From Stentor coeruleus (taxonomy: Eukaryota; Ciliophora; Heterotrichea; Heterotrichida; Stentoridae): DNA of 64,000 nt. Below, piece after piece: positions 63,294 through 64,000 of the stretch (position 1 is the first letter of the stretch; each line of letters begins with the position of its first letter). The notes under the pieces are model-generated. The model saw only the letters and a program-made list of their open reading frames with translations. It was not told where the DNA came from and made no database searches. The DNA is taken from contig MPUH01000190.1 of the NCBI GenBank assembly GCA_001970955.1, positions 22,244 through 86,243 on the forward strand, given 5' to 3'. Both the position numbers and the translations under genes were made by a program.

Positions 63294-63629
63294 ATTACCA
63301 TTCTTAATTTCTTTTTTCATGACAAAATTAAACTTATCATAAATTTAAAATTATGCCACTTAAATAGCAAATATATTAAATATATCAAATAAATGTAATT
63401 GAAGATGCACATCAAGATGATAAAAAAAGCAAGATTTTTTAAGCTTGGGAAGATATTACTTCAAAATGCAAACTTCATTTCCACTAGACATCGAATAACT
63501 ATGAAAATAAATATTTTGGTAAAGTATAAATTTTATACTATATAAACTCCTTATACTAATCTAATCTCAGCTGAGCTTAAGATCATTTATGCTATTCTTT
63601 ACTTCTTCACTAATATATTTTATTCTCAG
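63294..63629 (+). other. Spacer with a coding-like scrap
   Basis: Between about 63395 and 63530 a frame reads VIEDAHQDDKKSKIF, AWEDITSKCKLHFH and TSNNYENKYFGKV, broken by TAA and TAG. It may be the tail of the decayed membrane-protein gene. No other feature. Confidence 0.35.
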
Positions 63630-63712
63630 CTGATAGCTTTACTTTTTAACTGATGACCTTTATTTCTCAACTGACAGCTTTCACTTCTCCACTGATAACT
63701 TCAACTTCATTT
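63630..63712 (-). repeat. 21-bp imperfect tandem repeat (heptad-encoding)
   Basis: Four units start with CTGATA/CTGACA on the + strand at 63630, 63650, 63671 and 63692. On the minus strand each unit encodes a KLSVEK-like hexapeptide followed by a codon that is TGA, TAA and TAA in successive copies. Confidence 0.6.
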
Positions 63713-63872
63713 TAAATATTCTTAGTTTTTCACTTATATGCTCAAATTTCATTCGCAAACATGCAAAATATAATAAATATATGCCTTCATGCGCCAAAGT
63801 AGCTGTAGTTTTTATAAAGTCTTTAGTAGATATAATCTGTTCCTTGTCTTTATTATATTCCAAAGAATTCAA
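63681..63872 (-). pseudogene. Short coding-like frame leading into the heptad repeat
   Basis: The 63 codons (MNSLEYNKDKEQIISTKDF start, LYFACLRMKFEHISEKL middle, ending KLKLSVEK) read like a real helical protein. They stop at the first repeat unit, where the seventh codon is TGA. It is probably the remnant of a coiled-coil gene. Nothing recognisable lies upstream before the window end. Confidence 0.3.
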
Positions 63873-64000
63873 TTAACTTATTGCATTGTTTTTGTGCTTG
63901 CCTTCACTTTAGTCAAATTACTGCACAACTTATTCGTTCTAAACAAAGCCTTAAGGCTTATTAGACTAAGCCAAGTTGATTCATTTACTCAGATAGTGAA
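63873..64000. other. Window edge, no feature
   Basis: AT-rich sequence without a visible gene. Confidence 0.5.

Noticed and set aside
1-64000. Alternative nuclear genetic code (TAA/TAG as Gln, as in many ciliates)
   Set aside because: All long genes end normally at TAA, TAG or TGA and have no internal ones; the standard code applies to them. Only relics contain internal stops.
1-64000. Bacterial features: operons, Shine-Dalgarno sites, CRISPR arrays, insertion sequences
   Set aside because: The proteins and introns are eukaryotic; no regularly spaced repeats or transposase genes were seen.

Overview
The window looks like macronuclear DNA of a heterotrich ciliate close to Stentor. It is very AT-rich. 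Genes are almost intronless, with open frames up to 9.5 kb, and they use the standard code with TAA, TAG and TGA all acting as stops. Two genes carry 15-nt GT...AG introns, a hallmark of Stentor. The proteins are plainly eukaryotic: exocyst Sec10, Atg8, RABL2, complex I NDUFS4, WDR7, an AGC kinase and a Myb factor. The organism is inferred from these traits, not from a marker gene.

Layout, left to right. 1-10 kb: a partial multi-FKBP protein, a coiled-coil protein, a secreted carbonic-anhydrase-like protein, a secreted EF-hand protein, an AGC kinase with one 15-nt intron, a TPR plus cyclic-nucleotide-binding protein split by an assembly artefact, and NDUFS4. 11-16 kb: Atg8, WDR7 (rabconnectin-3 beta) and a disordered protein. 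16.7-20 kb: two tandem ZZ-zinc-finger paralogs, the second split by another artefact, with a decayed fragment behind them. 20.7-30.2 kb: a 3164-residue DUF6606/DUF3638/DUF3645 protein with SecA/helicase-like ATPase motifs, followed by another ZZ relic. 31.5-32.3 kb: two tail-to-tail paralogs for tiny secreted proteins. 33-39.7 kb: three paralogs of an unidentified family (MC family), one interrupted by a 53-nt insert whose exact removal restores the frame, with pseudogene debris between them. 41.6-55 kb: a stand-alone lysine-ketoglutarate reductase, an R2R3 Myb, a C2H2 protein, RABL2 and a TPR protein, plus proteins of unknown function. 55-62 kb: a WBP2-like GRAM protein, GTP cyclohydrolase I and Sec10 with the second 15-nt intron. 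The end is intergenic with gene relics.

There are no operons. Shared themes are membrane traffic and organelle acidification (WDR7, Sec10, Atg8), cilia (RABL2) and signalling (kinase, cyclic-nucleotide sensor, EF-hand), but nothing indicates the genes form one system. Three features stand out. Single Ns are flanked by direct duplicates, meaning unmerged contig overlaps. Gene-like relics with stops and frameshifts fill many long gaps. Most gaps switch from G-rich to C-rich on the + strand whatever the gene orientation. The best candidates for new biology are the 53-nt ATATCT-flanked insert, a 151-bp GC-rich segment flanked by perfect 14-bp direct repeats near 53.7 kb, and the twin mini secreted proteins.
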